Below, in pieces: positions 39,668 to 50,127 of a stretch of 64,000 nt of DNA. Both the position numbers and the translations under genes were made by a program. The stretch comes from Saprolegnia diclina VS20 (lineage: Eukaryota; Oomycota; Saprolegniomycetes; Saprolegniales; Saprolegniaceae). Position 1 is the stretch's first letter; every line of letters begins with the position of its first letter. The notes under the pieces were generated by a model. It had not been told where the DNA came from. It made no database searches and saw only the letters and a program-made list of their open reading frames with translations. The stretch is from assembly GCF_000281045.1 (NCBI RefSeq), contig NW_008246069.1:369082-433081 (forward strand). The letters are read 5' to 3'.

Positions 39668-42347
39668 CGAGATGGGAAATTGAAAACTGTCGCCAAGACA
39701 ATTTCAAAAGTTTTCGAAATTATTTGAAAATGAAGTGCACCTGGGAGAGAGCGAAGTGTCGACGGTAGCAGTGAGCCAAGCTGGGCGGAGCACAAGACGA
39801 AGCAAGCAGCGCTACCCGCGCTCGAGATAATTGTCAACCACGCGTGTCTTCAGTATGTGGCAGGCGCGTGGTCATGTGACGAACGCTGTCGTTGAAGGTG
39901 GCTGCACGTGGCACGTCCCAAAATGGAGCTTCTGGCCCATCTTATCGCAGGAGACGACGTGAGGGGCTTCGATTGCCACAGCGCTTTGGCCCACAACCCG
40001 GTGACTTTGAGGGTCCGCTATAGGCTTCAGTTGGATGGACCAAGCCCAATGCCGACCACATCTTGCAGGCCGCGATGGCCCCGGATGTCCCGTCTGCACA
40101 ATGGTCTTTGGACGTCGTCCGGCTCCTCCATACCGAACCGAAGGACACGCCATTTCCTCTTTCTTCCTTTTCACCAAGTGTATTTGTGTGTTTTGGCCGA
40201 AGTTTGTTTGTTAACACATTTGCTTCCTCGAAAGTGCCATTGCCAGTGGCCATTCGAAGATTGTCCGCTTCCTCATTGACCAGCGGACCGAAGGCGCATC
40301 GCCCAATGTCAACCGCGCGGCCGCGAATAGTCGTCTAGTAAATGGAATCGGCTCGTTTCGCTGCACGGCCCAAGCTGTCGACAAGGCCGCCTGGTCCACG
40401 CCACGCATCGCGTTCGACCTTTGCGGCGTTGCGCGCTGCGTGGCTGTGCAGCTGCGGTGGGATTAAGTTCCACTGCAGGTCTTTCACAAAATGTAAATAA
40501 GTTCGACAACAAAGACGACGACGGCACACTGTCTTTCTATCGGGATAAATAGGCTTCCATCATTGACGTCGGCGGCGATTACACTTTGCCGCAAAGTACC
40601 TCTTGTCACATGGAGCTCTCGCACAGGTTTCCGTTCCCAAACTCGAAGATCCGTGATTGGTGTCGCTCAGCTGTATTTGGACAACGGCGGCACGTTGGAC
40701 AAAAGCGCCATGCTGTATGCCTGCGCGGGTAGCAACATGACCTACCGCTCATTCAGCTCTTGTATGAGCATCAGAACGCATATGGTCGCTTCGGCCCGGA
40801 CGCGATCGCAATGGCGATCGAGAACCCGGCGTGAGACGTCGTCCCCTTTCTCGTGGCTCACGGCACGACCGACGACTTGGCGCTCGCCAGAGACCTCCTC
40901 GATCTCGCGATTCAACTGCTTCAACGGCACCATGAGCTCAGCTATGACAAGCTCCTACGCGTGGCTCTTCAAAGCGGCAACGTCGAGGCGATACGCTACC
41001 TCTTTTCGCTCGATATTGGCAAGCCGCGCGAGTGCCCCGGGAGCTTGCTGGTCGTCGAGCGCACGTGAGTGAGAGCACGTTTTTGCTACCGTATGTACCC
41101 GACCGACCATCTCGACACGTTCTCTTTCATCTCAACCTCCACGCGCTGCCCGACCGCCGCCAAGCGACGACACTCCAGTTGATCACAATGGAGCTCAAAG
41201 ACCAAGGACAACACGCTAGCCAAAGCATCAAGCTCCGCCCATTGTGGCAGTTCGAGCGACAACGCTACTGGAGGCGGGCGAGATTGTCGACTGGGCGCTG
41301 GCCCTGGTCGTTTGCCATCTTTATGCAACCGATGCGATGACACCTTGGAGCAAAGCGTAACCAAGACAGCTTTGGTCCACGAAGCTGAACTTCGGACGCA
41401 GCTCCACCGTTTGCTCAACCTTAAAAGAAGAGGAAGTCAAGAACTAGGAAGAGCTTGATATGATATAACATGACGTCATTTGTCTCGTACGCTCAATACT
41501 CTTGTGAGCTCAATGCCATCTCTCAACCGCGCTACCGGCAACAGTCGCAATATGGTTGGGAGTACACCTCCACCACATCAACTCGCTCGCGGTTTTTACG
41601 GCGCCGTCGATCGAGCTGCTTGCGAGTGCCGCTTTTCGTCTGCCAGTTGCCAGAAGGTCGTTGCCTGCTCACGTATGCGCCATATCCGGTATCAACCGAC
41701 GACAAGCTATCCGCACTCTCTCCTTGGGTACGCGCTTACCTATCTGCGAGGCGGACTGGTTTCTCAGCAAATCGACTGTCGGACAATCCGGGCTTCGTTC
41801 TCCTCGCGGCTGCGCTTCCGATCTCCGCGCTTTCTCGCGTGTCCAACAGCCCATGCATTCGCCAAACTTTCCTGTCGTGGGGGCTTGCCATCGTCGTTCC
41901 AACGGCAAATCGCACCGACGCCATACGTCTCGTCTCTGTATGGTTTGTATCACAAGATACACGAGCTGAATGGGACAAGCGACGATGGGCGCGCAGGACG
42001 CGTTTTGCTGCCGCCTTTTCGCTACAAGTCCTAGCTGTAGCACAACTACAAGCACACACCAAGCGGCAAGCATTATCTCGCAAGATGAGGAGACGCATCG
42101 AACGCACACGAACGACGTCAATCGCCACCGTCACCTGTTGAAGCACCACGTTGAAGTGTATATTTCTATGTCTACCCATCCAATTATTTTGATTTCACAT
42201 ACAATGCTCAAGTATATTTAAAAAAAAAGCGCAATTCTACGATCGAACCTGTAACGAAATCCCGCCACTGTCGCAAAGTGCCTGAGAGACACCTGCTGCG
42301 CTTCCAACGACCCTTTCCCCGTGCACAGAATCCAATTGCACTTGAGC
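39668..42347. other. intergenic region dominated by ankyrin pseudogene debris
   Basis: About 2.7 kb without an intact gene. A decayed ankyrin gene occupies about 40230-41069 and perhaps continues to 41420 in broken frames. The part 41470-42200 has plus-strand ORFs of 137-223 codons in three overlapping frames, none recognisable. An A-run (about 42222-42230) follows a TATATTTA sequence. Confidence 0.5.
40230..41069 (+). pseudogene. ankyrin-repeat protein pseudogene
   Basis: Protein-like ankyrin stretches appear in different frames. Near 40231-40335: AIASGHSKIVRFLIDQRTEG. Then 40730-41069: AIAMAIENPA, an in-frame TGA at 40832-40834, DVVPFLVAHGTTDDLALARD, and KLLRVALQSGNVEAIRYLFS before a stop. 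The A-I-E-N-P-A...V-V-x-F-L-V-x-H-G pattern is typical of ankyrin families in Saprolegniales. The internal stop and the frame changes between blocks argue for decay; the stop could only be spliced out by an atypical intron. The 5' end is not defined. Confidence 0.5.
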
Positions 42348-44715
42348 ATGGCAGCCAGCACAGAAGATGGGTTGCCGTTCGACGATAGCGGCATCTACGA
42401 TGACGTGTGCATGCTCAGCGAGTACCCGGAAGACCACAAGAAGAGCGCGGTCGCCATTGATGTGCGCGCCGACTCGCGCGCCCGCGGCGAGTCGGTGCTC
42501 CTCAACGACCCGCTCGTCTCGGACGAAGACGCGAACGAGCTCATCCTGGAAGCCAACCGCGTGCCGGACGAGTCAAACCTCTCCTTTGACGGTAACTCGT
42601 GGCCACTGCCGAGTTGCAGAACTCATCGTTTTGTGTAGAGATCATGAGGAACATCAAGGAGCGCCGGTACTACCAAGAGCAGTTTGCCAACATCCAAGGC
42701 CAAGCTGGCATGAACCCGCGCACGCTCAAGTTCCTTCCGGCCTACGAAGCCGCGTACGCCGCCTACATTCAGCGCGACTCGCTGCATCGAACGCGCTTTT
42801 GCTTCTTCATGGGCGCCGCCGCCCTCAGCTTTTACCTCTGGTACGCATATCCTTCCACAGACGACGAAACCAAGGACGGGACGTAGGTACGATGCGCAGC
42901 AGCCGTCGTACCAAGCGACCGCCAATATGCATTTCTGGACCTTCGAGTCGGGCAACGTCACCCGAAAGGACATGCTGGACGTGCTGAGCATCCTCGGGCC
43001 CGCGGCCTTCCTCTTTGGGATTTGTCTGACGATCGTGCCATGCTTTGTCTCGCGCTTCCGCCTCGAGCGACTCACGTTTGCAATCTTTGGCACGGTGGCG
43101 CTCACGCTCATTCTGCGCAAGCCCGTCGGCCGCTACAAGGGCCCGGTCCTTCCGCTCGTGATATTGATGATCCCGATCTTTGGCATGACCCGCATGCGCT
43201 TCCGCCTCAGCTGCGTCCTTGGGTGGAGCATCTTCCTCACCTACTTTACGATTCAAACCATCGCGCGCGCGCAGCTCGACGAAGCGACGGCCAAGAAGTG
43301 GGATTCGCAGTCGGACATTATCTACCAAACCATCAACTACGGCATTAGTGTCATTGGCGGCATGGTGTCCCACTACCGCCAGGTACCTTCTTTGATCGTA
43401 GTCCCGTCTAACGGAACATACTTAGGAGCTGCTGCGACGCCGCAACTTTGCGCTCAAATTGCCGTTCACAGGCCTCACGGACGACGACCTCGAGCCAATG
43501 CAGATGGACAAGTTCCGGAAGCGGTCGCTCATGCGCCGGACGACGCTGAGCTTCAAGAACGACCAAGTCGAAGACCTTTTCTACCGACATTGGTACCTCA
43601 TTGACCCGTTCCCGTTCGAGAACCCGAACGCAGCGTCGCTCCACCTCGGCGTCTTTCGCGTGCTGCGCTTTGCAGTCATGGGTCTCGTCATCGACCAAGT
43701 CATTCTTGGTGTCCAGGATTACAAGCTCCTATGGCTGCCCGGGCATCCGGTCAAGCCCAAGAGCCTCTTCTCTACTGCCGAGTCGGAGTATGCGTACTTT
43801 GGCGCGTGCATTGCGCGCTACGGCGTCATCGTGCCATGCTACCTCTCGATGGTGCTCTTCATGCACTGGCTCGGCACTGCGTTTTACGCCCAATGGCTCC
43901 AAAAGCACGACGACAACCACAGCGAAGCGACGCACAACGCCGACGACACGGGCCCGCGGTCGCCGGTCGCCAAACTGAGCACGCTCGAGCAAGTGGCCAA
44001 CGTCGCGTTGAACGTCTCGCGCTGGAAGGCGTGGCGCGACGAGAAGCTCACGGGCATGCTCGCGGCCAAAGGCGGCTACGTCAAGTACGCGCAGTGGTAC
44101 TCGGCGGTCGTCATCTTCCTCCACGTGAGCTGCATGGCGTCGCTCCTCATTTGGCTCACGCGCAACACGCATGCGCCACAGAACGTGTATTTCATGGGCT
44201 TTCTCAACTCGCTTTTGTTTCCGCACCGGTCGGGCTTCCGCATTCGCTTCGTGTACGCATCGTCGACGACGTTGGTGCTCGCCGTCACGTTCATTGCAGT
44301 CTTTGCGGTCGTGCTCGCGCCGGCCGACGCCGACCACGCGCTGCACGTGCTCTGGGTGCAGTACACGACGTACATTGTCGTCGTCGTCATCCTCGGCATG
44401 TTCATCTCGCACGAAGAAGAGAGTCTTCGACGCACGTTCTTCATCCTCAAGTCGATGCGCACGCTCGAATTCAAAAGCTGGTTCCACACGGTCTTGCGCG
44501 TCCAAGGCTGGGTGCGCGCCAAGCTCAAGCGCAAGCTCCACGAGATCCGCGCGCGCCGAAGCGACCTCGACGAAGCGCTCTTGGCACCATCGGCGCCTAT
44601 CGTCTCGAACGCCGCGCCCTACATGGCCCAAGCGTCCAAGTTTGGCGTGATGAGCCAGGGCTTCAACCTCACCGCCGTCCTCGTCGACGTCATCACGTCG
44701 AGCTTGCAAAGCTAG
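42348..44715 (+). CDS. Polytopic membrane protein, adenylate-cyclase-N-terminus-like, function unknown
   Basis: Four exons: 42348-42591, 42639-42840, 42887-43382 and 43426-44715; 743 aa; introns 43-47 nt. A soluble acidic N-terminus (about 1-110) precedes about twelve hydrophobic segments in two groups. Group 1 (about 140-300): FCFFMGAAALSFYLW, FGICLTIVPCFVS, LPLVILMIPIFGM. It ends in ISVIGGMVSHYRQELLRRRN, which resembles the membrane-cytosol junction of transmembrane adenylyl cyclases. Group 2 (about 395-650) includes VIVPCYLSMVLFMHWLGTAF, VVIFLHVSCMASLLIWL and TTYIVVVVILGMFI. No cyclase catalytic domain follows, so it is a membrane module alone. The family is not recognised. Start at ATG 42348; the upstream frame is open only to a GTG. 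Confidence 0.7.
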
Positions 44716-45314
44716 ATGGACTATTTACTACGTACGATGATTTAATACAACGCCTTTGGCACGTAAGTCAAGGCTCTTGCAGCGCCGGTCAGGAAGCACT
44801 CAAGTACGCTGCATCGTCCGCATCGTCGAGTCGATTGCCAAGAGAGACTCTCGTGGCAGCTACGACAGACAATGGATCTTTGCTTCTCGGCGGAGCGACG
44901 ACGTTGGACGGATCAGCCATGCGAACGGCATGGCGGGTTGAAGAGGCGAAATGACTGCGTGCTTTTAGTCTAGCCTGTCGTCGATTAGCCGCGCAAACGC
45001 CACTTTCTATTTGCCCCTGCTGGGAGCACGGTACATTCACCCCAGGCTGGATGGTCCACATCACCCTGCCTGGCAAACTGCAACGAGCAACCTGGCAAAC
45101 TGCAACGAGCAACCTGGCAAACTGCAACGCGATTCGGTACTGTGGCAAGGACAAGGGATGTAGAGGTATCTGCGCATCAATTTGCACATCATGGGACGCC
45201 ATCATGGTCTAATTTGAGCGCCGGCGCCTATAGATAGAGGTACGAGAATAGCGCAGTCGAGGTGCCAGCGTCCTTGAAGCAGTACCGAAATCACCAGCCA
45301 CTACACACAGCAGG
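44716..45314. other. intergenic with tandem repeat array
   Basis: Holds locus 3 of the dispersed short repeat (45069-45129). No supported gene; a 138-codon minus-strand frame over 45205-44789 runs through the repeats and looks like chance. Confidence 0.5.
45069..45129. repeat. 22-bp tandem repeat, locus 3 of a dispersed family
   Basis: Two exact 22-bp units (CCTGGCAAACTGCAACGA plus GCAA) at 45069-45090 and 45091-45112, and a 17-bp partial third at 45113-45129. The core is shared with 1035-1095 and 21631-21668. Confidence 0.65.
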
Positions 45315-45527
45315 ATGCAGATTGTCCTTCCGCGCTCGCTCCGCCTCATGATGGTGCTCGCCATCGCCACGTCCCTCGTGGTCGCGCCTGTCGATGCCAA
45401 GCTCCAGCGCGGGCCCGGCGCCGCGACGGCCGAAGAGATTCGCTCGATCAGCCAGCGCCGCATGCAAGAGCGCGAGCGCCTCCGCAACGCCCAGGAAGGC
45501 GAGTTCTGGGCCCGTCGCGGTCTGTAG
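45315..45527 (+). CDS. small secreted or membrane-anchored peptide, 70 aa
   Basis: Single exon. The N-terminus has a good signal peptide: basic start (MQIVLPRSLR), hydrophobic core LMMVLAIATSLVV, and a likely cleavage after VDA near residue 28. The mature peptide is about 42 residues and highly charged (KLQRGPGAATAEEIRS... then RRMQERERLRNAQEGEF), probably one helix. No RXLR or cysteine pattern is visible. The function is unknown; small secreted proteins are common in oomycetes. Alternatively the hydrophobic part stays as a membrane anchor. Confidence 0.5.
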   Translation: MQIVLPRSLRLMMVLAIATSLVVAPVDAKLQRGPGAATAEEIRSISQRRMQERERLRNAQEGEFWARRGL

Positions 45528-45619
45528 TCAAAGCATTTTACGACGTCATCACCTCTATAATGGAACCCTTGTATTGTCACACGGCAAAGGACGCTTCTTC
45601 CTTCTAACTATACACCACC

Positions 45620-45988
45620 TTACGCGTCGGTCGAGGCCGGGACCGCCACTCGCCGCTGGCGCTCGCGGTTCTGGTTGATCGACACCTCTTGGCGCTTCAG
45701 CGGCGTGTTCCACCAGAAGCGCACGTAGCCGTCGCGCGTCGCGAACAAGGTGTGATCCTTGCCCATGCCGACGCCGGTCGACGGGTGGTACTTGGTCCCG
45801 CGCTGGCGGATGATGATGTTGCCCGCGATGACGGCTTCGCCGCCAAACTTCTTGACGCCGAGACGCTTGGACATCGAGTCGCGGCCGTTCTTGGTCGAAC
45901 CGCCCGACTTCTTGCTGGCATGGCGCACGAGGCCGAGCGCCGGCGACGGCAGGCCGAGGTTGAAGCAGCGGAGGAACGCCAACGACAT
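45620..45988 (-). CDS. MRPL27: Mitochondrial ribosomal protein bL27m
   Basis: Single exon, 122 aa from ATG 45988; the frame is open about 38 codons further upstream, but that part is not basic-helical. Residues 1-22 ([20 protein letters not shown]) resemble a mitochondrial presequence. The mature start is [16 protein letters not shown]. The canonical L27 block follows: [42 protein letters not shown] and DGYVRF. bL27 contacts the tRNA 3' end at the peptidyl-transferase centre. A TCCGGATA motif lies about 84 bp upstream. Confidence 0.93.
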   Translation of the reverse strand: MSLAFLRCFNLGLPSPALGLVRHASKKSGGSTKNGRDSMSKRLGVKKFGGEAVIAGNIIIRQRGTKYHPSTGVGMGKDHTLFATRDGYVRFWWNTPLKRQEVSINQNRERQRRVAVPASTDA

Positions 45989-46526
45989 GCTCTTCAGACG
46001 GATCTCGAATGGACCACCAACCATAAAATCCCAAGCCGCTTCTAACGAATCTCGATACAAGCACTGCAGCGTCCGGATACGAGAGGTTATAACACTCGGC
46101 AAACATCGTCAGGGTCGCTCCGTGTGTGTCTCGACGTATAAAGACACGGCCACGATGGACAGTCGTGTTGAACGCTCTTACATTACGTGTCTGTCTACAC
46201 TAGCTAACGCAGCGTCGATGCTGCAGCCTTTGGGTCTACCGAGGCTACTTCGTGGCCCGTGAAGCCGCAATTATGTGCTGGCCCACTCTTGAGGCAACCC
46301 ACAAAACCAGAAAGGAGGACGCATCGGGCCCCTCCTATCAATGGGCAGCAGGACGTTTGGTGTTCGGCTACAGTACAGCAGGGGCTTTGGCCGCTGTCGA
46401 CGAGGTTCTTGGCGCTTCCGCGATGGGCATCAAGAAGATTACGATACAAATCTAACAGTGTTATAACAGTTGCCGCCTGGGATGCAATAAAAACGCTCCA
46501 GACAATCGAAAGCCATCGTCCGCAGC
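45989..46526. other. divergent promoter region of bL27m and PSD
   Basis: 538 bp between two mitochondrial-protein genes transcribed apart. One TCCGGATA near the bL27m side; none near the PSD side. No supported gene. Confidence 0.5.
46072..46079. promoter_or_regulatory. TCCGGATA motif upstream of bL27m
   Basis: 84 bp upstream of the bL27m ATG on the minus strand; part of the recurring promoter motif. Confidence 0.35.
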
Positions 46527-48327
46527 ATGTTTCGCGTCGCGTCCTTGTCGATGGCCCGCGGCTCCGTTCTCCGCGCCAAGCAAGGCTGCCGCCTCCAGAG
46601 CACGTCGTCCGCGCCCGCGCCCAAGGCCTCCTTCGGGAAGCTCGTCGGCCGCGTCGGCGGCGCCGGTGCGCCAGCCCTTGCGTTCTTCGCCGCCGCTCAA
46701 CTGCTGAGCTTTCTGTAGGTGTGCTGCTCGTGGCTGGCATGCAGCTCTACCAGCTCAACAACCCGACCGAAAACGAGGTCCTTTTCAACCCGGCGACGGT
46801 CTTTGCGCGCCTGCCCGGCGCCAAGACGCCGCTCGAGGAAACCATGGCCAGCGAGTTGCAGGTACACAGTATCCCCGGCATCTTGCAGCGGGACGACAGA
46901 GAGACGTGTCTAGTACATGGGCCTGAGCATGATTCCGTACCGTGGCATCTCGCGCCTCTGGGGCTTTGTCAACGACATTGAGCTGTGCGACTCTTCCATC
47001 CACCGATGCCAGCGTCTGACGACCAATCTGCGTGTAGGCCCATGTGGGCCCGCGAGCCCGTGTACAAGGCGTGGACGTACGCGTTCGACTGCCAGCTCCA
47101 CGAAATGAAGTACCCGCTCAAGGAGTACCGCAACCTCTGCGAGTTCTTCTCGCGTCCGCTCAAGGTCCACTCCTTCTTCCTCGTCATGAGCGCACTCTCA
47201 ACGGCCTGCGTGTAGGAGGGCGCCCGCGTCATTGACCGCGATCCGCGCGTCATGTCGAGCCCAGTTGACGGCCGCATGGCCACGATCGGCGTCGTCGACG
47301 GCACCAGCGGCATCCCCGTCCTCGAGCAAATCAAGGGCGCGCGGTACCGCATGGACGAGTTCCTCGGGTCGATTCCCGATTTCTTCACCAACCCGACGCC
47401 GGGCAAGCGGTACAAAGCACGCGTTCGACTTGATAGGTTGATACATTTGGGTGCCATAGCTTGTACCACTGTGTGATCTACTTGGCGCCGGGCGACTACC
47501 ACCGCATCCACTCGCCCATTGACTGGAGCGTCGAGGAGCGCCGTCATTTCCCCGGCAACCTCTTCCCCGTCAACAAGCTCGCCGTCAACTTTGTCCCAAG
47601 CCTCTTTACGGCCAACGAGCGCATCGTCCGTGGCGTCCTCTTCGTCTCCAGGACTCACGCCGGCGTAGGCGCTTCTGGGCCAGTGGAAGCACGGGTTTTA
47701 CTCGCTCACGGCCGTCGGCGCCACCAACGTTGGCTCGATTGGCATCGACCTGGAGCCCGTACGTTTGAGCTGCAATGCTTCGTAACTCAAGTACGTAGGA
47801 CCTTGTGACGAACCTCGGGAGCCAGGACCGCCTTGGCGGCTCGTGCTTGTCCAAGGTGTATGATGCGCAGCATCTCGTGTCGCGCGGCGACCAAGTGGCG
47901 CAGTTCAAGGTACGTGGACGGAAGCCCTGCCCACGACTGAACAGGGGTTGTAGCTGGGCTCGACCGTCGTGTTGGTGTTTGAGGCCCCGGAAGACTTTGA
48001 GTTTACTGTGCAGCCGGGCGAGAAGGTCTACGCGAACTTTCAAACGCTCGCGCATCTCAATCTCAACTTTAGATTCGTTTTGGCCAGCCGATGGGCCACT
48101 TTACAGCGCCCGACACCGAAGAGCCGTCGACGTTCCCGAGCACGGCCGAGTTGATCAAGCACGCGCCGCCGTCGCGGTCGTACTTTGGCGAAGTGTCGCA
48201 CCTGCTTGGCAAGGTCTTTGGCTCGGCGCTGCAGGAGACGACCGAGAAGGCGTTGTCGCCCGACGCGTCGCTCGCCAAGAGCCGCGAGTCCCTCGGCCCT
48301 GCGTACACCAACAAGGAAATCGAGTAG
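46527..48327 (+). CDS. PSD1: Mitochondrial phosphatidylserine decarboxylase (PSD1 type)
   Basis: Ten exons: 46527-46665, 46719-46861, 46914-46984, 47038-47164, 47216-47409, 47460-47625, 47669-47758, 47799-47909, 47954-48025 and 48073-48327; 455 aa; introns 40-53 nt. A basic presequence ([20 protein letters not shown]) and a membrane segment ([12 protein letters not shown]) precede the enzyme: [64 protein letters not shown] and VGATNVGSI. Exon 9 starts with LGST, the autocleavage site whose Ser becomes the pyruvoyl cofactor. It converts phosphatidylserine to phosphatidylethanolamine at the inner mitochondrial membrane. After FGQPMGHF there is an approximately 80-residue C-terminal extension not usual in the family. 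Confidence 0.93.
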
Positions 48328-48682
48328 AGGACAATACTGGTAGTAATGAATAGCAACCCTAACCGTTGGACGAAATCGTGGCGCTTTTGTGTGCACCGCC
48401 ATGGGTCGAACCCTGCGTCTTCGAGTCTTTGACGTGGTGGCGGCTCGTCGTATCGATCCAACGACCTCCCATAGTACCTCCTGCACCAAGGCGGTGCTGC
48501 TACTCAGCTTTGCGTTCATCAAGATGGTGCTGACGACGTCCTTTGGACCAAAGATAGACAATGAGGTAGGACAACTACCACCTATATGTCCTGTCCATAC
48601 TACTGGGACCTCCGACAGCGGCGGGTGATTATTACACAACTCTCTACTGCCCTCGGCTTAGCTCAATCTACAGCGATACGCA
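48328..48682. other. intergenic between convergent PSD1 and ARL16-like genes
   Basis: 355 bp with no supported gene or repeat. It is the 3' flank of both neighbours. Confidence 0.5.
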
Positions 48683-49406
48683 TTAGACAGCGGCGGGGTG
48701 GACGCGGCTGTAGTTGGCGTCAAAGACGCTCAGCCGTAGGTTGCCTTGGGTCCGTCCTGATATCCAATGAAGCACCGTGCCCACATTCTCGCCCGTGAGC
48801 GCACTCAGGCGCACAATCTCAATGTTGGCCAAGCTCGAGAGCTGGTCCAAGCTAAGGAGAGACCTCAGGAGCGACGTGGGCAGCGAGAGCGGGGAGTCGA
48901 TCTTGTTGAGGACGATGCAGCCAGGCTTTAACGCCATCGTCTCGTTGTGGAGGATGTTGAAGAGCTCCATGGTGGCGCTCGCGAGCTGCGGCGCGTTCGA
49001 GACGTCAATGACAAACTACAAAGTGCAATGACAGGTTGCGGGACGTTTGCATCGTAGCCGTACGAGGTACTGATCGCACTGGGCGTAGTACGCTTGCCAC
49101 ATGGAGAGCATCGGTGCACCGACCTCCTTGATCGTAAATGGGGCGCCACTGTGCGACAACGTCTCTTCCTCAATGCCTAGTCGACCTGCTATACCCCGAA
49201 ATTGGCGTGTACGATGACGGACCTGTCGTCGGCGTTGTGATGTGGAAGGTCGAATGGGGCGTCGCCGCCGCCTTGTCGTCGCGCCGCAATAACAGCCGCG
49301 TCAGGCCCGAGTACTTTGGCTTCTCGTCCACGCACATGTGGCGTAGGCGGCGCAGCAGCACCGTCTTCCCCGCACCGTCCATACCCAGCAGCAAGACGTT
49401 CTTCAT
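48683..49406 (-). CDS. ARL16-like small GTPase
   Basis: Three exons, 49406-49223, 49176-49064 and 49015-48683; 209 aa; introns 46 and 48 nt. The N-terminus MKNVLLLGMDGAGKTVLLRR holds the P-loop (GMDGAGKT). Switch I is TTPTTGIEEE (compare PTVG). Switch II lacks the usual DxGG and reads IKEVGAPMLSMWQAYYAQCD, then YLFVIDVSNAPQLASA, the pattern of ARL16 (REL.G....IW..YY..C..LLFV.D). The guanine-specificity motif NKID is present. ARL16 is an ARF-family GTPase linked to cilia and Golgi-to-cilium traffic. There is no N-terminal myristoylation Gly, as in ARL16. The start is fixed by the first ATG; the frame upstream starts at TTG. Confidence 0.82.
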
Positions 49407-50127
49407 GCTCAACCGTTTCCGCCTGTAACGAGAGGCGCTTCGTCACTCGAGCCCAAACGACGTTTGCAGGTAGTCAACCAAAGGATGGGGCAGGAAATGG
49501 AGAGACCGGATCAAACCTCACGTTTTACCGCAGACTTCTGCACTGTGTCTAGAGAGTGTTCTGAACGACAGCAAGGGAATTCCAACGCAGGGTGTTGAAC
49601 TCGACTGGGTAGTCCGTCTTGTTCAGGGTAGTACTTGAGGCTATTGACGACGATGTAGAATAAGGGTGAAGCGATGAGCTTTGCACGCCTGGGTAAACAC
49701 CTTGCCGAACACCGATACCCGATTCTCTCAACGTCTCTGCGACGATCTTGACGTGACATCAGGCACCGACAAGGCGCGACGGTCGACTGCACCGCCCACC
49801 ATTGTCCTCTCGCCGCATTTGGTGCCAAGATATGGCGTTCAACAGCAACAACACCTGCGTCGAGTTGGCTGCCTGGCTAGCGATCGACGTGTTGATGCGT
49901 CGTTCGAAGGGATCGCCGCCTCTGAGAGCGCTATGGCCTCTATACGCCCATCGTCTTCTTAATGCAAAGGTCCTTCAAGCGTTCTAGCTCGTGTAGCATC
50001 AGCCGGCGACCGCCATATCGCGCTGCTCAGGCTTGTTCCCGCCACGCCTCCGGATACACGTCAGCATATACGGATAGGTAGATCGTCCGGATAGTGGTGG
50101 CACGGTATCCGGTGTGTCATTTTCGAA
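49407..50127. other. intergenic, divergent promoter of ARL16-like and PKR1-like genes
   Basis: 720 bp, no supported gene. The PKR1-like side carries three TCCGGATA/TATCCGG motifs (50049-50113); the ARL16 side has none. Confidence 0.5.
50049..50113. promoter_or_regulatory. cluster of TCCGGATA motifs upstream of the PKR1-like gene
   Basis: TCCGGATA at 50049-50056 and 50086-50093, and TATCCGGT at 50106-50113, 15-79 bp upstream of ATG 50128. A related ATACGGATAG lies between them. Confidence 0.4.

Noticed and set aside
41470..42141. 223-codon plus-strand ORF as a gene
   Set aside because: Three overlapping frames of similar length on the same strand, no recognisable family, no splice logic. Probably chance or pseudogene debris.
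43729..44709. 326-codon minus-strand ORF opposite the polytopic membrane protein
   Set aside because: Highly charged shadow translation; plus strand encodes coherent membrane helices and in-frame splicing.
48390..48420. GGGTTCGACCC-like tRNA T-arm on the minus strand
   Set aside because: No 7-bp acceptor stem, D-arm or anticodon arm could be drawn around it.
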